DNA of 57,054 bases from Pandoraea sp. (GTDB taxonomy: Bacteria > Pseudomonadota > Gammaproteobacteria > Burkholderiales > Burkholderiaceae). A model generated the notes under the pieces. The model did no database searches. It was not told the DNA's origin and saw nothing but the letters and a program-made list of their open reading frames with translations. The first letter of the stretch is position 1. Every line of letters starts with the position of its first letter. The stretch lies in the NCBI GenBank assembly GCA_031291335.1, contig JARLJF010000183.1, forward strand, positions 1 through 57,054. Direction: 5' to 3'. The position numbers and the translations under genes are program-made. Shown here piece by piece: positions 1-7,831 of the stretch.

Positions 1-1
1 C

Positions 2-421
2 CCTACGCCGCTCGGCCCCACCATGCGCGAATCGGACTGGCTCGCCGACGCCCACCACCGCATCGAAAAAGGCAATCACTGCTGGCTGGAAGGACGCTGC
101 CGGCTCTCGAACAGCTATCGCTACGACGTCGAGATCGCCGAGTCTGCCCAGCGGCGGCTCACCAGCATTGCCGCCGACATCCCGTGGGCGGCGCAGACGT
201 CGCTCTGGCTCACGTTTCAGCGACGCATCATCGTTGTGCAAGGGTGCGCCGCCCCCGGCTTAGTGCTTCCGAAATTCCTGAAGGCACTGGGCGAGACAGC
301 CGATGTGGAAGCCGTGGTCGATCAGGTCGTGGTGCGCCGGCCGGGCACCCCAATGCCGCGCCTGACGTATCCCACGCCCGAGCATCCCGACCTGCCCGTC
401 GGCACCCGGCCCCTGCCCTGA
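2..421 (+). CDS. C-terminal part of an unrecognised protein (possibly BON-like)
   Basis: The reading frame is open from the second base of the window to a TGA at 419-421, so the true start lies outside and about 139 residues are visible. The first in-window ATG is at 23 but has no ribosome binding site. The fragment alternates short beta-like and helical stretches and ends in a proline-rich tail. A run of hydrophobic residues (RIIVVQG) followed by a helix and a second VVDQVVV strand is reminiscent of a BON-type fold, but I cannot assign it. It lies on the same strand as the exporter genes that follow about 120 bp later, with no clear terminator between. Confidence 0.55.
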   Translation, partial: PTPLGPTMRESDWLADAHHRIEKGNHCWLEGRCRLSNSYRYDVEIAESAQRRLTSIAADIPWAAQTSLWLTFQRRIIVVQGCAAPGLVLPKFLKALGETADVEAVVDQVVVRRPGTPMPRLTYPTPEHPDLPVGTRPLP

Positions 422-578
422 TGCTACGGGCCGGTCAACTCTGTTCACAAAGTCCCAACAACTGAAAACAGTTTGCGACGCCCCCTTTGATTAGGATCGC
501 CAACAGGCCGCGCATTGCGGCAGCCACTGGCCTATTCCCTGATCGATGACGTTTTTCCCCAAGTTCCTCAAGTTCTCT

Positions 579-1718
579 ATGTCTCGCCTGACACGCCGTC
601 GCAAGATCGGCGTGGCTGTTCTGGTCGTGCTCTGCGGTCTCGCCATCTGGCAGTGGCCGCATTCGAAGCCGCCCGCGTATCTCAGCGCGAAAGTCACGCG
701 CAGCGATCTCGAAGACGCCGTGCTCGCCACGGACGTGCTCCAGCCCATCAAGCAAGTAGAAGTCGGCTCGCAGGCCAACGGCCAGTTGCGCTCGCTCAAG
801 GTCGTGCTCGGCGACCACGTCACCAAGGGGCAATTGCTCGCGGAAATCGATCCTACGTCGAGCGACAACGATCTGCGCGAAGCCACGGCCGGGCTCACCA
901 CATTGGCAGCGGACCGTCGCGCCAAGGCGATTCGCCACGCGCAGGCGGAGCGCGAACTGGCACGTCAACGCCAACTGGCCCTCGACGACGCCACCTCGCC
1001 GCGCGATCTGGAAAAGGCACGGACCGAGTCAGACGCGCTGACCGCTGAACTGGCATCGCTCGATTCGCAGATCAGTCAACAGAGCGTCAAGGTCGACAAG
1101 GCCCGCACGAACCAGTCGTACACACGCATCACCGCGCCGATCAGTGGCTCGGTGACGGCCATCACCACGCAGGAGGGGCAGACGGTCACGGCGATCTATC
1201 AGATCCCGACCATTCTGAAGGTCGCCGATCTGTCGATGATGACCGTTCGCGCGCAGGTCTCCGAAGCCGATGTGGTACGTATCCGCGAGGGTCAGCGGGT
1301 GTACTTCACGATTCTCGGTGCGCCCGAGACACGTTACGAAGGCAAGCTGCGTGTCATTCAGCCATCGCCCGAGAAGATCAACAATGCGATCTTCTTCAAC
1401 GCGCTTTTCGACGTGCCGAACCCGAACGGCGTCCTGCGTCCGGACATGACGACGCAAGTCTCGATCGTGCGTGCGCACCTCGAGAATGCGCTGACGTTTC
1501 CGTCCGTCGCGCTCGGAGAGAAACGCGCCGATGGCCGCTACCGCGTGCGCGTGCTCGACAAGAAGGGCGAAGCGCAGCCTCGCTGGGTAAAGGTCGGGCT
1601 CGATAACCGGCTCACGGCACAGGCGCTCGACGGTCTGTCCGAAGGCGATCGGGTCGTGACGGCCGATCCGACCGACGCGCCACCGCCCGGCAACAGCGAC
1701 GCAGGAGCCTTGCTGTGA
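579..1718 (+). CDS. macA: MacA-type periplasmic adaptor of a tripartite efflux pump
   Basis: This is a membrane-fusion (HlyD/RND adaptor) protein of about 379 residues that should bridge the MacB transporter to an outer-membrane channel. A basic N-terminus (SRLTRRRK) is followed by one transmembrane segment (roughly residues 9-24), then a lipoyl half-motif (VGSQANGQL), a long alpha-hairpin rich in Ala, Glu and Arg, the returning lipoyl half (ITAPISGSVT) and a beta-barrel region. The stop overlaps the macB start. The start is uncertain: ATG 546 is in frame and adds 11 residues, and neither has a good Shine-Dalgarno. I prefer 579 because it places the basic residues directly before the membrane anchor. 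Confidence 0.88.
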   Translation: MSRLTRRRKIGVAVLVVLCGLAIWQWPHSKPPAYLSAKVTRSDLEDAVLATDVLQPIKQVEVGSQANGQLRSLKVVLGDHVTKGQLLAEIDPTSSDNDLREATAGLTTLAADRRAKAIRHAQAERELARQRQLALDDATSPRDLEKARTESDALTAELASLDSQISQQSVKVDKARTNQSYTRITAPISGSVTAITTQEGQTVTAIYQIPTILKVADLSMMTVRAQVSEADVVRIREGQRVYFTILGAPETRYEGKLRVIQPSPEKINNAIFFNALFDVPNPNGVLRPDMTTQVSIVRAHLENALTFPSVALGEKRADGRYRVRVLDKKGEAQPRWVKVGLDNRLTAQALDGLSEGDRVVTADPTDAPPPGNSDAGALL

Positions 1719-3772
1719 CGAGCGCCGCCGCACCGCTGCTGCGCCTCACCGGCATCTCGCGCACGTTCGGCGAGGGCGTGGGCGCAGTCACCGTCTTGCG
1801 CGACGTCGAACTCGAGATCGGTCGTGGCGAGATGGTCGCAATCATGGGGCCTTCCGGCTCGGGCAAGTCGACGCTGATGAACGTGCTCGGCTGCCTCGAC
1901 CGGGCGAGCGGTGGACGCTATGAGATCGACGGACACGACGTCGCCTCACTCACCGACGATGCACTCGCCGCGCGGCGTCGCGAGTATTTCGGCTTCATCT
2001 TCCAGCGCTATCACCTGATGGGGCATCTCACGGCGCAGGGCAATGTCGAAGTGCCCGCCGTATACGCCGGCACGTCGAAGCAGCAACGCTCGCAGCGATC
2101 GGCGGCGCTACTCGAACGCCTCGGACTCGGCAAGCATCTGTCGCACCGCCCGTCGCAGATGTCCGGCGGACAGCAGCAACGCGTGAGTATTGCGCGCGCG
2201 CTGATGAACGGTGGCGACATCATCCTCGCCGATGAACCGACCGGTGCGCTCGACAGCCATAGCGGCCTCGAAGTCATGCAGATCCTGCGCGAACTGCACG
2301 CACGCGGGCATACGATCATTCTGGTGACCCACGACCCTGGCGTGGCGAAGTGGGCGCAGCGCGTCATCGAGATTGCCGATGGACGTATCGTGCGCGATCG
2401 CAGGAACGAGACACCCGATGTGCCGATGCCCGACACGACGCAGGCTCCGGCTGCGCGATACGAGACGTCACGTGAGGGCAGCCCCCATGATCTGCCCCGC
2501 ATGGCGGCCGCCGCCAGCCCTGGCGAAACGCCTCGCCGTCGTCTGCCCCGTTGGCTGGGCGACTGGATAAGCGGCTGGCCCACGTTCTCGGAAAGCCTCT
2601 CGATGGCGTGGCACGCCCTGGCGTCGCATCGGTTGCGCACCGGGCTGACGATGCTCGGCATCATCATCGGTATCACGTCGGTCGTGTCGCTCTCCGCCAT
2701 TGGCGAGGGCACGAAGCGGCGCGTGCTCAACGACATCGGCAATATCGCCCCGAACACGATCACGGTGCTGCGCGGCAAGGATTTCAACGACGACAAGGCG
2801 GCCGAAATTCGCACGCTACTGCCACGCGACGCCGTGCTGCTCGCCGCCCAGCCATACACCGACAGCGTGACGCCACAAGTCGGCCCGCGCACGGCCCGCA
2901 TGCGCTACGGGCGTCTCGACACCGACGCGCAAGTGCACGGTGAAGGGGCCGACTTCCTGCGTGCCAACGGACTGAAACTCGCTCGCGGACGCAGCTTCGA
3001 TGCCGCTGAGGTCGAGCGTCAGGCACAAGTCGCGCTGCTCGGGGAGAACACGCTCAAGAAGCTCATGCCAAATGGTGGCGATCCTGTCGGTCAGATCGTG
3101 CTCGCGGGATCGCTGCCGCTGCGGATCATCGGTGTCGTGCGCGATCGCTCGTCGATGTTCGTGAGCCGCTCGCTCAACGTCTATGCCCCGTGGACGACGG
3201 TGGCGAGCCGGCTAGCCGGGCAGCAGCATCTGGAGTCGATCACCGTGCGCATTCTCGACGGACATCCGCCGGCAGCCGCCGAGGCGGGCATCATCCGCGT
3301 GCTCACGCGCGCGCACGGCCAGAAGGATTTCTTCACGTTCAACATGGACACCATCGTGAAGTCGATCTCGCGCACCAGCCAGATGCTCACGCTGCTGCTC
3401 TCGTTCGTGGCGCTGATCTCGCTCGTGGTCGGCGGCATTGGCGTGATGAACATCATGCTCGTGTCGGTCACGGAGCGTACGCGCGAGATCGGCATTCGAC
3501 GCGCTATCGGCGCGCGCCGTCAGGACATTCTCCGGCAGTTCCTCATCGAAGCGGTGCTCGTCTGCCTGATGGGCGGCGCGGTCGGTGTGACGCTGTCCTA
3601 TGCCATTGGCTGGCTCGTCGCGGCCGTCGTGCCGCAGGTCGCCGTGGTGTTTTCCGCCAATACATTTATCGCCGCCGTGGTGTGTGCGTGCGCCATCGGC
3701 GTGGTGAGCGGCTGGTGGCCCGCGCGCAGCGCCGCGCGGCTTGATCCGGTCGACGCACTGGCTCGCGAATGA
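1715..3772 (+). CDS. macB: MacB-type ABC exporter (fused ATPase and permease)
   Basis: This 685-residue protein combines an N-terminal ABC ATPase with a C-terminal MacB-type permease, close to the roughly 650 residues usual for MacB. The ATPase shows Walker A (GPSGSGKST), the signature (MSGGQQQR) and Walker B (ILADEPTGALDS). After a linker rich in Pro and Arg comes one membrane helix (near residues 310-330), a large periplasmic domain and three C-terminal helices, the FtsX/MacB layout. The GTG start at 1715 overlaps the macA stop by three bases and has AGGAG at 1703-1707, so the two are translationally coupled. MacAB pumps export macrolides, lipopeptides, siderophores or toxins in different hosts; the substrate here cannot be read from sequence. 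Confidence 0.93.
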   Translation: MTSAAAPLLRLTGISRTFGEGVGAVTVLRDVELEIGRGEMVAIMGPSGSGKSTLMNVLGCLDRASGGRYEIDGHDVASLTDDALAARRREYFGFIFQRYHLMGHLTAQGNVEVPAVYAGTSKQQRSQRSAALLERLGLGKHLSHRPSQMSGGQQQRVSIARALMNGGDIILADEPTGALDSHSGLEVMQILRELHARGHTIILVTHDPGVAKWAQRVIEIADGRIVRDRRNETPDVPMPDTTQAPAARYETSREGSPHDLPRMAAAASPGETPRRRLPRWLGDWISGWPTFSESLSMAWHALASHRLRTGLTMLGIIIGITSVVSLSAIGEGTKRRVLNDIGNIAPNTITVLRGKDFNDDKAAEIRTLLPRDAVLLAAQPYTDSVTPQVGPRTARMRYGRLDTDAQVHGEGADFLRANGLKLARGRSFDAAEVERQAQVALLGENTLKKLMPNGGDPVGQIVLAGSLPLRIIGVVRDRSSMFVSRSLNVYAPWTTVASRLAGQQHLESITVRILDGHPPAAAEAGIIRVLTRAHGQKDFFTFNMDTIVKSISRTSQMLTLLLSFVALISLVVGGIGVMNIMLVSVTERTREIGIRRAIGARRQDILRQFLIEAVLVCLMGGAVGVTLSYAIGWLVAAVVPQVAVVFSANTFIAAVVCACAIGVVSGWWPARSAARLDPVDALARE

Positions 3773-3825
3773 TTTGCCCCCAACCGTCCCGCAGCCCCCC
3801 CCTTTTGGCTCGGGATGGCTTAATA

Positions 3826-3866
3826 CCCCGCGCGCGATTCGGTGTCGCGCGCGGGGGTCTTTTTGA
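3826..3866 (+). terminator. Rho-independent terminator or attenuator between macB and the outer-membrane factor
   Basis: A perfect 12-bp stem (CCCCGCGCGCGA at 3826-3837 with its complement at 3845-3856) encloses a 7-nt loop and is followed by GTCTTTTT. It ends about 10 bp before the likely start of the outer-membrane factor gene. It should therefore reduce or stop read-through from macAB into that gene. Confidence 0.85.
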
Positions 3867-3874
3867 CAGATTCG

Positions 3875-5374
3875 ATGATTCGCCTTTCAAGATCATTTCG
3901 TTCATTCCGCGCACGGCGGGTGCCGCGCGTGCTGCCCTCACTGTACGCAATGGCCGCCGCCGCGCTGCTCGCGAGTTGCAGTCTGACGCGCACGGACTAT
4001 GCGCGCCCTGCGCTACCCGTCCCCGCACAATTTCGCACACCTCTCGATGCCAGGCAAAGCGCCCGGCCGAATGCACCGCAGACCTCCGATGCCGACATCG
4101 ATCCGTGGTGGCAGGCGTTCCGCGAGCCGCAGCTCGACATGCTTGTCCGGCAGGCGCTGGACGCCAACCCGGGTCTCGCGCTCAAGGCCCTGCAGGCGGA
4201 TCGCGACGCGCTGCAAGCGGGCCTGACGGGCGCGAATCGCTGGCCGCAATTCTCCGGGTCGGTGACCGGCGCCAAGGCGCGTGCCCTCGATGGTGGCAAG
4301 GCCGCGCTCGCCTACAACGGGCAGACGCAGACGACCTCGAGCGCGAGCATCGGCATCAGCTACGAAATCGACTTGTGGAACAAGCTCGCCGCGCAGCGCG
4401 ACGCCGCCCATTGGCAGGCCACCGCCAGCGCATGGGATCGACGCGCCGCAGCCCTCTCGCTATCGAGTCAGGTGGCGTCGCTCTATTGGCGTGTGGCGTA
4501 TCTGAACGAGAACGTGCGCAGTGCTGCCGAGGATCTCGCCGCGGCCGATCGCGTGGTAGCACTGGTCGATGCGCAACGCCGCGCCGGCGCCGTATCGGCG
4601 CTCGATCCGGTGCAAGCGGCGCAGGATCGCAACGCCGTGGCCGGCGCACTGGCCGACTGGGAACGGCAGCGCGACATCGCGCGGCACGCGCTTGCCAACG
4701 CGCTGGGTCTTCCGGCGCAGACGCGCTTTGCCGAGAGCACCTCGCTCGCCCCCGCGTATCTGCCTGATGTCGCGCCGGGTCTGCCTGCGTCGCTGCTGGC
4801 GCGACGGCCCGATCTCGCCGCCGCCGAAACCCGCGTGCGCGCGCGATTGGCCGATGTCGACGCCGCACGGCTGTCGTTTTATCCGTCGATCACGCTCAAT
4901 GGCACGGCCGCGACCAGTAGCGATTCGCTCTCACGGCTACTCGCCAATCCGGTGGGCACGCTCGCCGCGACCCTCGCCATGCCATTCCTGCAAGTGCAGA
5001 CGGCGCGCTTCACCACCGCGCTCGCCCGCAACGATTACGAGCAATCGGCCACCACGTTTCGCAGCACCTTGCTCACAGCGCTGACCGAAGTCGAAGACGC
5101 GCTCTCGGCGCGCGAGCGCACCACGTCGCAGTACACGTCACTGGCCAGTGCAGCGACGCTGGCACAGCGTGCGGCGGACTTGTCCGGTGCCCGTTATCGC
5201 GCAGGGGATATCGAACTGAAAAGCTGGCTCGATGCCCAGCGGCTCGCCCGTCAGGCACGTCGCAACGCCGCGCAGTCGCGTCTCGATCAGATCGACGCGA
5301 CGCTCTCGCTCGTCAAGGCGCTCGGGGGGACGCTGGGCGAAACGCTCGGCAGTATGCCGAACGCCGATGGCTAA
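3875..5374 (+). CDS. NodT-family outer-membrane efflux lipoprotein
   Basis: This is a TolC/OprM-like outer-membrane channel of about 499 residues, the third part of the MacAB pump. A lipobox (LLASC, Cys about residue 35 from this start) predicts signal peptidase II processing and a lipid anchor, typical of the NodT/RND OMF lipoprotein group. The body has the usual two repeats of long alpha-helical and Ala-rich stretches (ALQADRDALQAGLTGA, ARRPDLAAAETRVRA). An in-frame GTG at 3842 lies inside the terminator hairpin, so I chose ATG 3875; ATG 3950, just before the hydrophobic part of the signal, is also possible. No strong ribosome binding site is visible. Confidence 0.88.
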   Translation: MIRLSRSFRSFRARRVPRVLPSLYAMAAAALLASCSLTRTDYARPALPVPAQFRTPLDARQSARPNAPQTSDADIDPWWQAFREPQLDMLVRQALDANPGLALKALQADRDALQAGLTGANRWPQFSGSVTGAKARALDGGKAALAYNGQTQTTSSASIGISYEIDLWNKLAAQRDAAHWQATASAWDRRAAALSLSSQVASLYWRVAYLNENVRSAAEDLAAADRVVALVDAQRRAGAVSALDPVQAAQDRNAVAGALADWERQRDIARHALANALGLPAQTRFAESTSLAPAYLPDVAPGLPASLLARRPDLAAAETRVRARLADVDAARLSFYPSITLNGTAATSSDSLSRLLANPVGTLAATLAMPFLQVQTARFTTALARNDYEQSATTFRSTLLTALTEVEDALSARERTTSQYTSLASAATLAQRAADLSGARYRAGDIELKSWLDAQRLARQARRNAAQSRLDQIDATLSLVKALGGTLGETLGSMPNADG

Positions 5375-5401
5375 GACGTGAGCTTCGCTGCGAAGCGAGG
5401 C

Positions 5402-6496
5402 TCAGGCGGCCTCGCTCGACGGCGGAGCAGGCGGCAGGGTGGCAAGCAGGGTCGCCACGTCGGGATATGTCAACCGATAGCTCAACTCGCGCTTGAGACG
5501 CGTGTTGACCAGGCGACGCGACTCGGACATGAACGACAAGAGCGTCGGTTCCAGCACGCGTCTGGCTTCGTCACGCGAAACACGCGGCGGCCGGGCCAGA
5601 CCAAGCGCGTCGGCCACGTGGTCGAAATACTCCCCCATGCGCCATTCGGTGTCGTCGCTGGCGTGCACGATCCGTTGCGCCTTGCCGCGCCACATTGCGC
5701 GAATCAGGATCGCGGCCAGATCGTCGGCATGAATATGGTTGGTGAAAACGTCGTCGGCGGCCTGCAACGCGGGGGTGCCTCGCTGCAAACGCGCGATCGG
5801 AAGACGGTCTGCCGCGTAAATCCCCGGAATACGCACGATAGACGTCCGCCAGGGCGCTCGGGCGGGCTCGGTGTGGCGCCATGCCGCACGGGTGCCCGCG
5901 AGCGCCGGTACCCCGGCACGCGCCGCGCCTGCGGCCATCAGACGGCGGACGTTACGGGCGGGCGTCGACGGGCGGCCAAGCGAGCGTATCGTGCGTTCGG
6001 CATCGACACGACGCTGCCCCCGCGGCGAACGCGGCTGCGGCGGGCGGGTCTCATCCACGTAGGCGCCCCCACAGTCGCCGTAGACCCCGCTGGTGCTCGC
6101 GTAGACGAGAATGCGACGGGGCGTGCGGGGCAGGCGTGACAGGGCGCGATGCCCCCCCTCGGGTACAATGACGGGCTTCGGCGCATGGGCTAGCGCCGCG
6201 CGCAAACGGCGCGTGCGCAGGTCCTGCGTGCCACTGCCGGCGACCCCGGCGGGCGGGGCGAGATGCAGCACGCGCTGGGCCAGACGGCCGATGCGATGCA
6301 GGCTCGCCGCATCGTCCAGATTGGCGACGATGGGTACGGCACCCGCCGCGCGCAATACCGCATGGCGCGCATCGCTGGACGTCACGGCAAAGACGCGGAA
6401 GCGTTTGACGAGGGTCGGCAGTGCGCGCATGCCGACGTCGCCGCAGCCCACCACGAGTAGGCGCGGACGACCGAAGGATTTCGACGAATTTTTCAT
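5402..6496 (-). CDS. SDR/NAD-dependent epimerase-like oxidoreductase
   Basis: This 364-residue protein starts with a dinucleotide-binding motif (LLVVGCGDVGMRAL, about residues 13-26) that has a GxGxxG-like glycine pattern. It carries the extended-SDR active-site segment (YASTSGVYGD, near residue 130) with conserved Ser and Tyr; the expected lysine of YxxxK is not obvious. The C-terminal half (HIHADDLAAILI) resembles NAD-dependent epimerase/dehydratases. Its substrate is unknown. The start at 6496 lies only 15 bp from the ATG of the divergent reductase gene. The frame stays open far upstream over that gene, but the extension is an antisense shadow. Confidence 0.82.
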   Translation of the reverse strand: MKNSSKSFGRPRLLVVGCGDVGMRALPTLVKRFRVFAVTSSDARHAVLRAAGAVPIVANLDDAASLHRIGRLAQRVLHLAPPAGVAGSGTQDLRTRRLRAALAHAPKPVIVPEGGHRALSRLPRTPRRILVYASTSGVYGDCGGAYVDETRPPQPRSPRGQRRVDAERTIRSLGRPSTPARNVRRLMAAGAARAGVPALAGTRAAWRHTEPARAPWRTSIVRIPGIYAADRLPIARLQRGTPALQAADDVFTNHIHADDLAAILIRAMWRGKAQRIVHASDDTEWRMGEYFDHVADALGLARPPRVSRDEARRVLEPTLLSFMSESRRLVNTRLKRELSYRLTYPDVATLLATLPPAPPSSEAA

Positions 6497-6511
6497 TTTT
6501 CGGATTGTAGT

Positions 6512-7546
6512 ATGGCTTACAACGTTACCCTCGTGCCGAGCGGGCGCGAGTTCCAGGTCGAAGACGGCGAGGCCTTGCTCTCCGCTGCGTTGCGTCAGGG
6601 CATCGGCCTGCCTTACGGCTGCAAGAACGGCGGCTGCGGCTCCTGCAAGGCCAAACTGGTCGAAGGCAGCGTCGAGCATGGGGCGCACTCCGCCTCCGCG
6701 CTCTCCAAGGACGAGGAGACGCGCGGTTTCGCGTTGCTGTGCTGCGCCCACACCAAAGGCGATCTCGTCATCGAATCGCGCGAAGTCAAAGGCATCGGCG
6801 ACATTCCGGTCAAACGCCTGCCTTGCCGCGTGAACGCCCTCGAGCGGCGTGCCGACGATGTCATCGTGATGCGCCTGCAACTGCCTGCCAACGAGCGCTT
6901 CCAGTACCTCGCCGGGCAATACATCGAATTCATCCTGAAGGACGGCAAGCGCCGCAGCTATTCGATGGCAACCGCGCCGCATGAAGAAGGCTTCCTCGAG
7001 CTTCATCTGCGTCACATGCCGGGCGGCGTGTTCACCGATCACGTCTTCAACAACATGAAGGAGCGCGAGATCCTGCGCTTCGAAGGGCCGCTGGGCACGT
7101 TCTTCCTGCGCGAAGACACGGACAAGCCCATCGTGCTGCTCGCCTCGGGCACCGGCTTCGCGCCTATCAAGGCCATCGTCGAGCATGCCGCCCACAAGGG
7201 CCTCGACCGCCCGATGACGCTGTATTGGGGCGCACGCCAGTTGAAGGACATCTACCTGCGCGAACTCGCCGAACAATGGGCGCGCGACATTCCGGGCTTC
7301 CGGTTCGTGCCGGTGCTCTCCGAGGCCGCGCCGGAAGATCAGTGGCAGGGACGTACGGGCTTCGTGCATCGCGCCGTGGCGGAGGACCTGCCGGATATGT
7401 CGGGCTACGAAGTCTACGCCTGCGGGGCCCCCCTCATGGTGGAATCGGCGCAGCGCGACTTCATCGCACATCACCGTCTGCCGGAAGGGGCGTTCTTCGC
7501 CGATGCCTTCACCACCGAAGCCGACAACCCCGGCGGGGGTCAGTAA
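6512..7546 (+). CDS. 2Fe-2S ferredoxin/NAD(P)H-flavin reductase (CDP-6-deoxy-delta-3,4-glucoseen reductase family)
   Basis: This 344-residue electron-transfer protein has an N-terminal plant-type [2Fe-2S] ferredoxin domain with Cys37, Cys42, Cys45 and Cys78. It is followed by a flavin-binding barrel (RRSYSMATAP, about residues 150-160) and an NAD(P)-binding domain (LLASGTGFAPIKAI). Homologues are usually named after the ascarylose enzyme AscD/DdhD. No deoxysugar genes are near, so that name is probably only a family label and the partner oxygenase or reductase is unknown. The start has no Shine-Dalgarno and lies 15 bp from the divergent SDR start, so it may be leaderless or its promoter lies inside the neighbouring gene. 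Confidence 0.9.
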   Translation: MAYNVTLVPSGREFQVEDGEALLSAALRQGIGLPYGCKNGGCGSCKAKLVEGSVEHGAHSASALSKDEETRGFALLCCAHTKGDLVIESREVKGIGDIPVKRLPCRVNALERRADDVIVMRLQLPANERFQYLAGQYIEFILKDGKRRSYSMATAPHEEGFLELHLRHMPGGVFTDHVFNNMKEREILRFEGPLGTFFLREDTDKPIVLLASGTGFAPIKAIVEHAAHKGLDRPMTLYWGARQLKDIYLRELAEQWARDIPGFRFVPVLSEAAPEDQWQGRTGFVHRAVAEDLPDMSGYEVYACGAPLMVESAQRDFIAHHRLPEGAFFADAFTTEADNPGGGQ

Positions 7547-7615
7547 TCGGAACCACACGGGACGACGCGGGAAGGCCGCAAAGATGCATGCACACCACAC
7601 GTGTGCGCATACCCT

Positions 7616-7645
7616 TTGACAAGCGCCGCGTCACCCCCTTATGCT
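7616..7645 (+). promoter_or_regulatory. Sigma70-type promoter in front of the arginine-rich leader
   Basis: A perfect -35 (TTGACA, 7616-7621) is followed by an 18-bp spacer and a -10 TATGCT (7640-7645, four of six consensus bases). Transcription would begin near 7652, at or just before the ATG of a short reading frame. It drives the region holding the terminator at 7763 and, on read-through, the aminotransferase at 7832. Confidence 0.6.
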
Positions 7646-7652
7646 TGCCGAC

Positions 7653-7739
7653 ATGAACCTGATTGCCATCGCCTCGATCCGACGTCGCCGTACGCTGCCC
7701 CAACCGGGATGCCGCGCGGCCCGCTATCGACTGCGATAA
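7653..7739 (+). CDS. Possible arginine-rich leader peptide (28 aa)
   Basis: An ATG at 7653 opens a 28-codon frame ending in TAA at 7737-7739. Eight of 28 residues are arginine: four in a row at residues 10-13, then four in the last eight residues. The predicted transcription start falls about at its ATG, so it would be translated leaderless; no Shine-Dalgarno is present. It sits 23 bp before a perfect intrinsic terminator and 92 bp before an acetylornithine-aminotransferase-like gene, the layout of an amino-acid attenuator. Arginine-rich frames arise by chance in GC-rich DNA, and an in-frame ATG also exists at 7641. I found no convincing antiterminator pairing by eye. Confidence 0.35.
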   Translation: MNLIAIASIRRRRTLPQPGCRAARYRLR

Positions 7740-7762
7740 CACGCAAGTTCTCAAGCACAGCG

Positions 7763-7792
7763 AAGCCACGGGCAACCCCCGTGGCTTTTTTT
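7763..7792 (+). terminator. Intrinsic terminator upstream of the aminotransferase gene (candidate attenuator)
   Basis: A perfect 10-bp stem (AAGCCACGGG at 7763-7772 and its complement at 7778-7787) with a 5-nt loop is followed by a T run through 7792. It lies 40 bp before the ATG at 7832. It could simply end transcripts from the upstream reductase gene, but a separate promoter at 7616 also reads into it. Confidence 0.85.
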
Positions 7793-7831
7793 ATTTTCCT
7801 GTCTCTCTCACCTTTGCCTTCGGAGACCGTC

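Noticed and set aside
3842..3874. Upstream GTG start for the outer-membrane lipoprotein
   Set aside because: It lies inside the perfect terminator hairpin, so it would not be a usable initiation region.
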